NCBI GenBank assembly: GCA_905209085.1
Contig: CAJLRM010000002.1
Location: 1-64,000 of the forward strand
Length of the DNA: 64,000 nucleotides
Source: an uncultured Eubacteriales bacterium
GTDB taxonomy: Bacteria > Bacillota > Clostridia > Christensenellales > Borkfalkiaceae
Direction of reading: 5' to 3'
A model generated the notes under the pieces. That model was given only the letters and a program-made list of their open reading frames with translations. It was not told the DNA's origin and did no database searches. The position numbers were made by a program, and so were the translations under genes. Numbering within the stretch: position 1 is the stretch's first letter; the number at the start of each line of letters is the position of its first letter. Of this stretch, positions 10,499-17,836 are shown piece by piece.

Positions 10499-10527
10499 TT
10501 GCATATTGTTTTTTGTTATGTTATAAT
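10499..10527 (+). promoter_or_regulatory. Promoter of the two-component operon
   Basis: TTGCAT at 10499-10504 and TATAAT at 10522-10527, spacer 17, 52 bases before the GTG start of the response regulator. Confidence 0.75.
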
Positions 10528-10578
10528 CATGGCGGAATAAGTATCGCCGCAGAACTAAACATAGAGGGGAAAACGGGA

Positions 10579-11289
10579 GTGATTAAGGTAATACTTGTAG
10601 AAGACGACGCAAAGGATGCCGGGATATTCAAGGCTTGTCTGAAAAGGTACGGGGAAGAAAATTCCGAAACTTTTTCCCTCAAAGTATACGACAGCGCCCT
10701 GACGTTTCTATCCGAATATAAATCGGATGCGGAAATGGTGTTTATGGATATAGAGCTTCCCGACATCGACGGCATGGAGGCGAGCAGGCGTCTGAGAGAG
10801 ATCGACAACAAAGTCGTTCTCGTCTTTGTCACCAATATGGCGCAGTACGCGATCAAGGGGTACGAAGTGAACGCGGTCGATTTCATTTTAAAGCCCTTGC
10901 AGTATTACGACTTTAACATGAAAATGAAAAAAGCCGTGCGCGTCGTGCAGCAATACTCGGAAAAATATTTCATGCTTTCCGAGGGCGGCGTCAAAAGGCG
11001 GATTTGCGTCAACGACGTCATTTACGTCGAGGTGATGGTGCATAACGTGGTCTATCACACCGAAAAGGGAAATATCGAAATCAAGGGCAGCTTGAAGGAA
11101 ACGGAAAAGTTGTTGGAATCCTACGGCTTCGCGCGCTGCAACAATTGCTATCTCGTCAGTCTGCGGCACGTGACGGAGATCGGAAAAAATACGGTGATCG
11201 CGGGAGGCGAGGAATTGCAGATGAGCCGTCCCAAGAGAAAAGCGTTCATAAAAAGCCTGGCGGATTTTTACGGGGGAGGGTGCAATTAA
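10579..11289 (+). CDS. LytTR-family response regulator
   Basis: Cytoplasmic transcription regulator of the AgrA/LytR type, activated by its partner kinase. It has 236 residues. The receiver domain (about 1-118) has the acidic pocket EDD at 8-10, phospho-acceptor D57 (VFMDIELPDIDG), and a Lys in the ILKPLQYYDF segment. A LytTR DNA-binding domain occupies about 130-232 (EVMVHNVVYHTEKGNIEIKGSLKETE, then FARCNNCYLVSLRHV). GTG 10579 is the start, with GAGGGG 10 bases upstream. The longer in-frame extension from 10486 would begin before the promoter and is rejected. The stop overlaps the kinase start by one base (TAATG), so the two are translationally coupled. No signal-peptide precursor gene such as agrD is adjacent. 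Confidence 0.93.
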   Translation: MIKVILVEDDAKDAGIFKACLKRYGEENSETFSLKVYDSALTFLSEYKSDAEMVFMDIELPDIDGMEASRRLREIDNKVVLVFVTNMAQYAIKGYEVNAVDFILKPLQYYDFNMKMKKAVRVVQQYSEKYFMLSEGGVKRRICVNDVIYVEVMVHNVVYHTEKGNIEIKGSLKETEKLLESYGFARCNNCYLVSLRHVTEIGKNTVIAGGEELQMSRPKRKAFIKSLADFYGGGCN

Positions 11290-12614
11290 TGGCGATTTTG
11301 AATTTTTTGATAGACAGAATGTTTATCTTCGATTTGCTGCTGGTCGCGTTTTTGACCGTGGCGAGATTCCCCAAACGAAAATTATTTTTCGTGAGAGTTC
11401 TCGTTTCCGTACCCGCCTGCATCGCTTTGACCTACTACTGCCCCAAGCTGCTCGATTTGGTGTCCGATTTTTGGATATTCAAAAACGGACTGTTCAGAAG
11501 TTCGTTGAATTACAGCATCGAATTCGGGCTTATGCTGCTCGTCATGGGGGTATGTTTCCGTATGTCCGTCTGGAAGGTGCTGTTCATGGGCGCGAATTGT
11601 TATTTCATCCAGCATTCCGCTTTTTGTTTGGACAGACTCGTGCGCGGGGAGCTGGCGCCGTCGGGCTGGGTCGTGTTCAGTCACTATCTCTTCCTGCTCG
11701 CCGTGTTCTTCGTCGTCTGGCTGCTGTTCCTTCGCAAGGTGAATTCGGAAGCGCTCGATAAAGTCCAGTGGGTGCAGGTCGTCGTCGTGTTGTGCGTCAT
11801 TCTCTTCGTGTGCGTCTTTATGGGCATCTATGCGGGTCAGCGTCACGAGGATGGAAAGTCCTTCCGTATGGCGGATCTCGCCTGCAACTTTACGGGGCTT
11901 TGCTATCAATACGGCATTTTCACCTTCTCGCTCCTGCAAAACGAACAGAAGCGGATAGAGGAATTGCTGCGCCAGAGCGCGGATCAATATCAGATCTCCA
12001 AGGAAACCATAGAGATGCTGAATATCAAATGTCACGATTTAAAGCATCAGATCCGTCAGTTTCGCAGTCAGGGAATGATCGATGAAGAGTCGCTCAGCGA
12101 AATGGAGCACATCATCGACGCCTACGACTGCAATATGAAAACGGGAGATTCCACGCTGGACATCATCCTCACCGAAAAGAGCCTGCTCTGCAACCGAAAA
12201 AACATTAAATTCACCTGTATCGCCAATGGATTCGAGCTTTCCTTTATGAATCCGTGCGATTTATACGCGCTTTTCGGAAACGCGGTGGACAACGCCATCG
12301 AGGCGGTGGAGAACGTGGAGGATCCCGAGAAGAAGTACATCGGACTCACCGTGCGCTTGGTGGGGAAATTTTACAGCGTGCACTTGCAGAACTATACCCG
12401 GGAAAAGGTGTCGTTTGAAAACGGCTTGCCGCAGACGGGGAAACCCGATAAGAACAATCACGGATACGGGGTCAAATCCATGCAGATGCTGGTGAAAAAA
12501 TACGGCGGGGAAATTTCTTTTATTCAGGAAGGGGATATTTTCAATCTGAACATGATTCTGCCCTGCGAACAGGAAATTTCCGCGCGGGAACAACCGCTGA
12601 GAAAGGCGATATGA
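11289..12614 (+). CDS. GHKL sensor histidine kinase, AgrC-like
   Basis: Membrane sensor kinase paired with the upstream LytTR regulator. The 441-residue protein has about six N-terminal hydrophobic segments (residues 1-210), then a dimerisation and phospho-transfer helix with H249 (NIKCHDLKHQIRQF). The GHKL ATPase follows: N-box GNAVDNAIEAVE near 335-346 and G-box GYGVKSMQMLVKKYGGEI near 395-412. This is the AgrC/NatK (HPK10) layout used to sense peptides or membrane stress. The start at 11289 overlaps the regulator stop. The ligand is unknown. The closest downstream candidates for control are the 33-codon ORF and the permuted GH3 gene, but that is inference. Confidence 0.92.
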   Translation: MAILNFLIDRMFIFDLLLVAFLTVARFPKRKLFFVRVLVSVPACIALTYYCPKLLDLVSDFWIFKNGLFRSSLNYSIEFGLMLLVMGVCFRMSVWKVLFMGANCYFIQHSAFCLDRLVRGELAPSGWVVFSHYLFLLAVFFVVWLLFLRKVNSEALDKVQWVQVVVVLCVILFVCVFMGIYAGQRHEDGKSFRMADLACNFTGLCYQYGIFTFSLLQNEQKRIEELLRQSADQYQISKETIEMLNIKCHDLKHQIRQFRSQGMIDEESLSEMEHIIDAYDCNMKTGDSTLDIILTEKSLLCNRKNIKFTCIANGFELSFMNPCDLYALFGNAVDNAIEAVENVEDPEKKYIGLTVRLVGKFYSVHLQNYTREKVSFENGLPQTGKPDKNNHGYGVKSMQMLVKKYGGEISFIQEGDIFNLNMILPCEQEISAREQPLRKAI

Positions 12615-12644
12615 AAAATCCTTCCGCGGCGGAAATAAAAAACG

Positions 12645-12685
12645 AAAAGCGCTCTTTTCCCTGTCGGGAGGAGAGCGTTTTTTTT
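12645..12685 (+). terminator. Intrinsic terminator after the kinase gene
   Basis: CGCTCTTTTCC pairs imperfectly with GGAGAGCG across a short loop, followed by TTTTTTTT. Confidence 0.8.
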
Positions 12686-12918
12686 CAGCAAAAGAATCTT
12701 TGGGAAAAAACGCTTTGCCTCGGGAAAGGGAAGAGGCGCGGCGAAAAGGGCATGAGAAGGAAACGGGGATACGCGTCGCGGAAAGAAAGATAGAGGGGAG
12801 AAATCGGAACGAAAGCAGCGATTTAAAAGGGAAAAAAAGGAGGAAGAGAGAAAAAATCGGCGGCAATAAAAACGGGGCGGGAGCTTGCGAAAGCGACCCG
12901 CTTTTTTAACGCCTAAAA
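12686..12918. other. Purine-rich gene-free stretch
   Basis: A/G-dominated plus strand (12690-12880) with no Shine-Dalgarno-linked ORF. The same composition occurs after gap and after the CvpA-like gene. Confidence 0.45.
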
Positions 12919-12935
12919 TTGTCGCGCCGCGACAA
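12919..12935. promoter_or_regulatory. Operator-like inverted repeat upstream of the permuted GH3
   Basis: Perfect 7-3-7 repeat TTGTCGC-GCC-GCGACAA, 36 bases upstream of the -35 box of the GH3 promoter. A plausible site for an unidentified regulator. Confidence 0.4.
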
Positions 12936-12971
12936 AGTATGAGCGTTTTTTGACAGGATATGAAGAAAATG

Positions 12972-13000
12972 TTGAAAAGCCCGTGGGGGATGTGTAAAAT
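12972..13000 (+). promoter_or_regulatory. Promoter of the small ORF and permuted GH3
   Basis: TTGAAA at 12972-12977 and TAAAAT at 12995-13000, spacer 17. The predicted start near 13007 is followed at once by a TTACGG-GAGGT-CCGTAA hairpin (13012-13028), placing a stem at the 5' end of the mRNA. Confidence 0.65.
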
Positions 13001-13050
13001 TTGTGTCGAACTTACGGGAGGTCCGTAAAAAATATTTTTAGGAGGATAAA

Positions 13051-13152
13051 ATGGTCGGGTTTCATTCAGCCTTCGGCGGTTTTGCAGGAAGGCAGGCAAA
13101 GGCGTTTTCGCCTGAAAAAAGTATCGCAAACAAGGAGAAATTAAGGAAATGA
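13051..13152 (+). CDS. 33-codon upstream ORF coupled to the GH3 gene
   Basis: A small ORF with the best ribosome-binding site of the region, AGGAGG at 13040-13045, five bases before ATG 13051. It encodes 33 residues starting MVGFHSAFGG and ending in a Lys/Arg-rich tail. Its TGA (13150-13152) overlaps the ATG of the glycosidase (13149). This arrangement suggests translational coupling, either as a regulatory leader peptide or as a small product made with the enzyme. No known family is recognised and there is no clear signal sequence. The ORF could be only a device for loading ribosomes onto the downstream start. Confidence 0.5.
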   Translation: MVGFHSAFGGFAGRQAKAFSPEKSIANKEKLRK

Positions 13153-16100
13153 TGAAAACGAAAAAACGTTTCGGCAGATGCAAAGCGTTGGGCGTCGCGG
13201 TCGTCGCGGCGGCACTGGTCGTCAGCGGCACGCTTCCCCGTACTCGGTTTTTCGGCGCGTTTGCCGAAGAAGCCGCAAAGGATAACGATTATTGCTATCA
13301 GGAAGGGTACAATACCTGTGTGAATATCGAAGCCGAGGGCGCCGTGCTTTTGAAAAATAAGAACAACTGTCTGCCTCTCGCGGAACAGACGAAAGTCACC
13401 CTTCTCGGCTCTATGGCTTACAACTACGTACAGGGCGGCACTGGCTCGGCGGGCGGCAACGACGACGAGAACACCGTCATGATGAACGACGCCTTTGCGG
13501 AAGCGGGACTCGACGTTAACGCGACGGCTTGGAGCTGGCTGAAAAATCAGTGCGGCGGAAAGAGAAACAAGGACGATACCGATCCTGCGAAAGTCGGCTG
13601 GACGAGTTACACGAAAATCCATGAATTTCCCGTCACGACCTATAACGCGGGCAAGGATTCCATCCTGCAATCGGGGTATACCGACTACGCCATCGTCACG
13701 TTCTCCCGTTCGGGCGCGGAGGGCGCATCGCCTTCCATGGACTACGACGGGGACGGCAGCACCCTGACGGGCAGCACCTATCTCGAACTCAATCAGGACG
13801 AAAAGGACTTGCTGCAATTCTGCAAAGAAAATTTCAAACATACCATCGTTCTCGTCAATTCGGCGGCGGCGATGGAGCTGGGGTTCATCGATTCGACCGC
13901 CTATAACGTCGACGCGTGCCTTTGGATAGGGCATCCCGGCGAAGCGGGCATCGTGGGCGTGGGCACCGTTTTGACGGGCAGAAGCAATCCCTCGGGCGCT
14001 TTGGTGGATACGTACGGCTACGATATGACTACCAATCCCACTTACTACAACACGGACGACAACCGCTATACGAACGGGCAGACTTTTTATCAGTACGAAG
14101 AGGGAATCTATGTCGGCTATCGCTATTATGAAACCGCCGATTCCGTGGGCTATTTCGATTCGGACGCCTTTAAGGCGATCGAATTCAAAAACGGCAAGGC
14201 GAGCGGCTACGACGAAGTGGTGCAATTCCCCTTCGGCTACGGACTTTCCTACACCACCTTTACGCAGACCATCAAATCCTCCGACGTGTCCCTGAAAGCG
14301 CATGGCACAAATTCCGTCACGGTCACCGTGGAGAACACGGGTTCTGTGGCGGGCAAGGAGATCGTACAGCTGTATATGGACGCTCCCTATCATCAGGACG
14401 GCTCCCTCGGCATTTCGGGCAAAGGGCTTGAAAAGTCCAAGGTCGTCCTCGTCGGCTATGCCAAGACGGACGAAATAGAGGCGGGGAAGACACAGGACAT
14501 CACGATAGAATTCAAGACGGACGATCTCGCTTCTTTCGACAACTTCGGACAGGGCTGCTACGTTCTCGAAAAGGGAGAATACCACTTTAATTTGCAGGAC
14601 AACGCCCATTGCTGGTCGCAGACGAGCACGGACGACAACGCGGTGTACGCGTCCAAAGCCGTGACGCTCGATTCGACGATCGTCTACAACGACGACGGCG
14701 CGGGAAAGCGGGATTCCGACGCTTCCGTCGCGGCAAACGCCATGGACGACGTGACTGCGGGCGACGGCAATATGCTGGACGGCTACCTTTCGCGGAGCGA
14801 CATTGCAGGGGGCATGGCTGCGATCATGAAGCACACCTCTAACGAAAAGGCGAACGAGGTGCTCAACGAAGAGGTGGAAAAATGCCTCAATCTGCGCGGC
14901 ACCGAATCGTATACATACACCTATCAGACCTACGTCAAGGGCGTCAAGAAGACGCTGACTTCCACCATTTACGCGCACGGCAACAACATGATGCCCTTCG
15001 CGGAATACACGCCCGAGGGCGTGGCGACGGCGACGATGGAAAAGCCCAAGTGGGGACAGACCTATTATGTCAAGGAAGACGCGGACGGAAAGGTGATCAC
15101 CGACGACAACGGCTATTTTGAAGTGCTCACCGAAGCGCCTGCGGACGGCAGCAAGTATCATAAACTCTGCTGCGAGGATATGGTGACCGTTCCCATCACC
15201 ACGGAAAAGGGCAAAGCGATCTGGGATAAGCTGGTGGAAGAAACCACCCTCGCGGAAGCGATCGAAATACAGGGCAATTCGGGCTGGCAGATCTCCGCCG
15301 TGGAAAGCGTCGGCAAACAGAGCCAGAAGACGGTGGACGGTCCGGGCGAAGTCGCCAACGGCACGATGGCGGGCGCCACCTGGTTCCCCTGCGCGGTTGC
15401 GATCGCGGCGACCTGGAACAACGATCTCGCCCGTGCGGAAGGCGTGGCGTACGGCAATCAGGCGGTTCTGTTCGGCGTCGGGGCGGGATACGCGCCTGCT
15501 ATGAACATTCACCGTTCTCCCTTCGGCGGCAGAAACTTCGAGTATTATTCCGAGGACGGCTTCCTTTCCGGCAATATCGGCGGCAGCGCGGTGGCGGGGA
15601 TTCAGTCTACGGGCACGGGCGTGCTCATCAAGCACTTTGCTTTGAATGACGGCGATACCAACCGCGGCGGCAACACCACTTGGGCGAACGAGCAGGCGAT
15701 CAGAGAAATTTATCTTCGCACCTATGAGATCGCGTGCAAGGAATATAAGGCAAACGGCATCATGGGCTCGCTGAATCGTATCGGGATGTCCTGGTTCCAT
15801 TACGGGATGTATACCACCGTGCTCCGTCACGAATGGGGATGGGAAGGATTCCTCATCACCGACGGCGACGGCGCGGACGGCGACGTCTACAACAGCGCTC
15901 AGGCCATGCTCTCGATCGAAGGCGCCATGCTTTCCCGCGGCTGCTATATCAACGCCCCTTCCACGGTTGCCGCTTACGGCGACGCCACGAGCTATACCTA
16001 CGGTCAGGTGGCTCTCCACAACACCATGAGGCACTGCCTCTTCCAATACTGCGGCAACGGCTCCATCGGCGTTACGCAGGACAGCACGGATAACTCCGCG

Positions 16101-16205
16101 CTGATCATCGGCTGCGTCGTCGGCGGCGTCGCGGCGGCGGTCGTAATCGCGGGCGTTATCGTCGGCGTCAACGTCGCCAAGAAAAAGAAGGCGAAAAAGG
16201 CTTAA
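13149..16205 (+). CDS. Secreted, membrane-anchored, domain-permuted GH3 glycosidase
   Basis: Extracellular beta-glycosidase of family GH3 with 1018 residues and the order of domains reversed. Residues 1-38 are a signal peptide. About 50-345 are the GH3 C-terminal alpha/beta domain (AVLLKNKNNCLPL, then SRSGAEGASPSM with the likely acid/base Glu). About 356-500 are the fibronectin-III-like domain (FPFGYGLSYTTF). A linker follows, then the TIM-barrel catalytic domain at about 687-960, with IHRSPFGGRNFEYYSED, LIKHFALND and the nucleophile segment LITDGDG (D905). Residues about 983-1005 form a C-terminal membrane helix followed by KKKKAKK, anchoring it to the cell. The same permutation is known in Ruminococcus and Butyrivibrio beta-glucosidases. 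The usual TDW at the nucleophile is TDG here, so specificity may differ. Confidence 0.9.
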   Translation: MMKTKKRFGRCKALGVAVVAAALVVSGTLPRTRFFGAFAEEAAKDNDYCYQEGYNTCVNIEAEGAVLLKNKNNCLPLAEQTKVTLLGSMAYNYVQGGTGSAGGNDDENTVMMNDAFAEAGLDVNATAWSWLKNQCGGKRNKDDTDPAKVGWTSYTKIHEFPVTTYNAGKDSILQSGYTDYAIVTFSRSGAEGASPSMDYDGDGSTLTGSTYLELNQDEKDLLQFCKENFKHTIVLVNSAAAMELGFIDSTAYNVDACLWIGHPGEAGIVGVGTVLTGRSNPSGALVDTYGYDMTTNPTYYNTDDNRYTNGQTFYQYEEGIYVGYRYYETADSVGYFDSDAFKAIEFKNGKASGYDEVVQFPFGYGLSYTTFTQTIKSSDVSLKAHGTNSVTVTVENTGSVAGKEIVQLYMDAPYHQDGSLGISGKGLEKSKVVLVGYAKTDEIEAGKTQDITIEFKTDDLASFDNFGQGCYVLEKGEYHFNLQDNAHCWSQTSTDDNAVYASKAVTLDSTIVYNDDGAGKRDSDASVAANAMDDVTAGDGNMLDGYLSRSDIAGGMAAIMKHTSNEKANEVLNEEVEKCLNLRGTESYTYTYQTYVKGVKKTLTSTIYAHGNNMMPFAEYTPEGVATATMEKPKWGQTYYVKEDADGKVITDDNGYFEVLTEAPADGSKYHKLCCEDMVTVPITTEKGKAIWDKLVEETTLAEAIEIQGNSGWQISAVESVGKQSQKTVDGPGEVANGTMAGATWFPCAVAIAATWNNDLARAEGVAYGNQAVLFGVGAGYAPAMNIHRSPFGGRNFEYYSEDGFLSGNIGGSAVAGIQSTGTGVLIKHFALNDGDTNRGGNTTWANEQAIREIYLRTYEIACKEYKANGIMGSLNRIGMSWFHYGMYTTVLRHEWGWEGFLITDGDGADGDVYNSAQAMLSIEGAMLSRGCYINAPSTVAAYGDATSYTYGQVALHNTMRHCLFQYCGNGSIGVTQDSTDNSALIIGCVVGGVAAAVVIAGVIVGVNVAKKKKAKKA

Positions 16206-16227
16206 AGAGCTTACTGTGCGGCGGTCT

Positions 16228-16244
16228 GCGGGGACTTTCCCCGC
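16228..16244 (+). other. Intercistronic hairpin
   Basis: GCGGGGA-CTT-TCCCCGC directly after the GH3 stop, with no T run. It may protect or attenuate the mRNA between the GH3 and lipoprotein genes. Confidence 0.35.
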
Positions 16245-16288
16245 GGATCGTGACGCGAAAAATAAAATTTATAAGGGCATATAAAAAA

Positions 16289-17296
16289 ATGAAGAGAAAA
16301 AATAAATTGTTTCTATTTTGTGTAGGCGTTTTGACTGCCGTCAGCTGTTTTTCCTTGCTGCTGGCAGGCTGCGGCAAAGAAGAGGATAGCAAGGGAAAAG
16401 ACAGTTCCTCCTCGTCCGAATCGCTCCATCAATTGTCCGCGCCGACCAATTTCACCTTCAACACCGAAACGGGAGATTTCTCCTTCACCGCCACGGATAA
16501 AAACGCGGGTTACTACTTCGTGCGCTGCTTTGCCGTCACGAACGGCACGGAAGCCAATACGTACACGGTAAGCTCCTCGCGCATCGCGGGCGGCAGCACG
16601 GGCGAGAAGACGGGCAACGTGGACGTTTCGGGCTTCGGCTGGGGGGATTATAACATCAAGCTCGTCACCTTCGCGGCGGCGGGGTCGGGATACGGCGCTC
16701 CGGAAACGCAGGTGCTCAAAGCGCAGTACGGCGTCGGCGGCGTCCTCGAAAAGCCGGAAATGCTCGCTATGACGGAGGGCAATCAGGTGGAACTCGTCAT
16801 CGACTGGTACACCATCAACGACTATTATATGTATCAGTTCCTGCCTACCGTCACGTTCAATTTCTATTCGGACGAAGCTTTGACGACGGTCGTCAAGACG
16901 GACACGGTGGACCTGCACGATCTGCTGGCGACGATAGACGTGCACCCCGCGGGCGGATATATCTGGGGCTATTCGAACGACTCCCTGCATAAACCGCTTG
17001 GGGATAAGGGGTATCTCAACGACATTTACACGTACACGCTGGACGCGGGCACCTATTGGGTGACGGCGACGGCAAACACGACTTCCAGCGCTTTTTCCGC
17101 CTCCAAACCCAGCGACGCGGTCAAAATCACCCTTACGGGCGACGCGGCGACGGGCGCGGCTTACGAGAGCGTCACGACGGCGCTTTGGAAGGCGCCCAGC
17201 ACCATGGGCGTTCCCGTCGCGATGAAAAACGACGAACATTCCGACCGCGTGGACTATGCGGCATCGCAGACGACCTCGTCCAAAATCGTTTCGTAA
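16289..17296 (+). CDS. Secreted lipoprotein with beta-sandwich-like repeats
   Basis: A 335-residue exported lipoprotein. The signal peptide ends in a lipobox (LLLAGC, Cys about 30), then a Ser-rich spacer (SSSSSES). The mature part is Thr/Tyr/Gly-rich with alternating strands resembling fibronectin-III or carbohydrate-binding folds (APTNFTFNTETGDFSFTAT at the start, YTLDAGTYWVTATANT later). No catalytic motif is seen. ATG 16289 gives the compact signal sequence; the in-frame GTG at 16250 is less likely. It follows the permuted GH3 in the same direction after 83 bases and probably shares its transcript, so a glycan-binding partner role is reasonable but unproven. Confidence 0.8.
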   Translation: MKRKNKLFLFCVGVLTAVSCFSLLLAGCGKEEDSKGKDSSSSSESLHQLSAPTNFTFNTETGDFSFTATDKNAGYYFVRCFAVTNGTEANTYTVSSSRIAGGSTGEKTGNVDVSGFGWGDYNIKLVTFAAAGSGYGAPETQVLKAQYGVGGVLEKPEMLAMTEGNQVELVIDWYTINDYYMYQFLPTVTFNFYSDEALTTVVKTDTVDLHDLLATIDVHPAGGYIWGYSNDSLHKPLGDKGYLNDIYTYTLDAGTYWVTATANTTSSAFSASKPSDAVKITLTGDAATGAAYESVTTALWKAPSTMGVPVAMKNDEHSDRVDYAASQTTSSKIVS

Positions 17297-17715
17297 ACGA
17301 ATCCTCTTTCCGGGCGTTTTGTCCCGGCGCCGATTCTTTCGGGAAATTTTCAGGCGATCGCGGACGGGCGAAGACAGGGATAGATTTCGTCCGCCGCGAA
17401 ACGGAGTCGGAAAAATTTTTTTGAGGGAGAGCGCCTCCGTCCGACGGAGCGAAAAGTCCGCAACTTAAAAAAGTTTTCGAGCTTTCCGCGCGGGCGAAAC
17501 AAATCCGCCGAAAAGAAAAATTTGCCGCGCCCTGCCCGCTGTCCTTGCGGGCGGGGCGGACGGCGACGACTCTATTAAAAACAGTGAACTTTTTTCGTCC
17601 GTCAAAAAAGCCAAAACTTGCGAAAAGCCTTGTAAACACCGCATTTTCAACGGCTTTATAGACACTTATAAAAGCGTATCAGCGTAAAACACTCTATTTT
17701 TAATTAAAGATAATT
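17297..17715. other. Gene-free stretch with a long GC-rich hairpin
   Basis: About 420 bases without a supportable gene. The only notable element is an 11-bp stem at 17529-17539/17547-17557 (GCCCTGCCCGC type, one G-U pair) with no T run. It could be a weak or Rho-linked end for the lipoprotein transcript. Confidence 0.4.
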
Positions 17716-17720
17716 CGAAA

Positions 17721-17830
17721 CAGGGCTGCGGGTCTTTGTGTCGTTTCGCCCTGCCCGACGCGGGAAGCAAGCGCCTGAAAGAGGTGCGGGAAAACCCGTC
17801 GAAAGCTCTTTCAAAATCGGTTTTCAGGAG
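17721..17830 (+). promoter_or_regulatory. Structured leader of the purine-type permease
   Basis: Two strong stem-loops lie just before the permease start. The first is CAGGGC (17721-17726) with GCCCTG (17748-17753). The second is TGAAAGAG (17776-17783) with CTCTTTCA (17806-17813), enclosing a CGGG-AAAA-CCCG hairpin and an asymmetric internal loop. The second ends 11 bases before the CAGGAG ribosome-binding site. It does not match the purine riboswitch core I know. A ligand-sensing or protein-binding leader is possible. Confidence 0.4.
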
Positions 17831-17836
17831 TCTATT

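Noticed and set aside
13062..16046. 994-codon open frame antisense to the permuted GH3 gene
   Set aside because: It is a mirror of the strongly biased codon use of the real gene. It has no Shine-Dalgarno, starts in the middle of the gene, and its translation is Arg/Val/His-rich without motifs.
17650..17836. Classical purine riboswitch before the AzgA-like permease
   Set aside because: The conserved three-way-junction core could not be found. Only generic stem-loops are present, so no riboswitch class was named.
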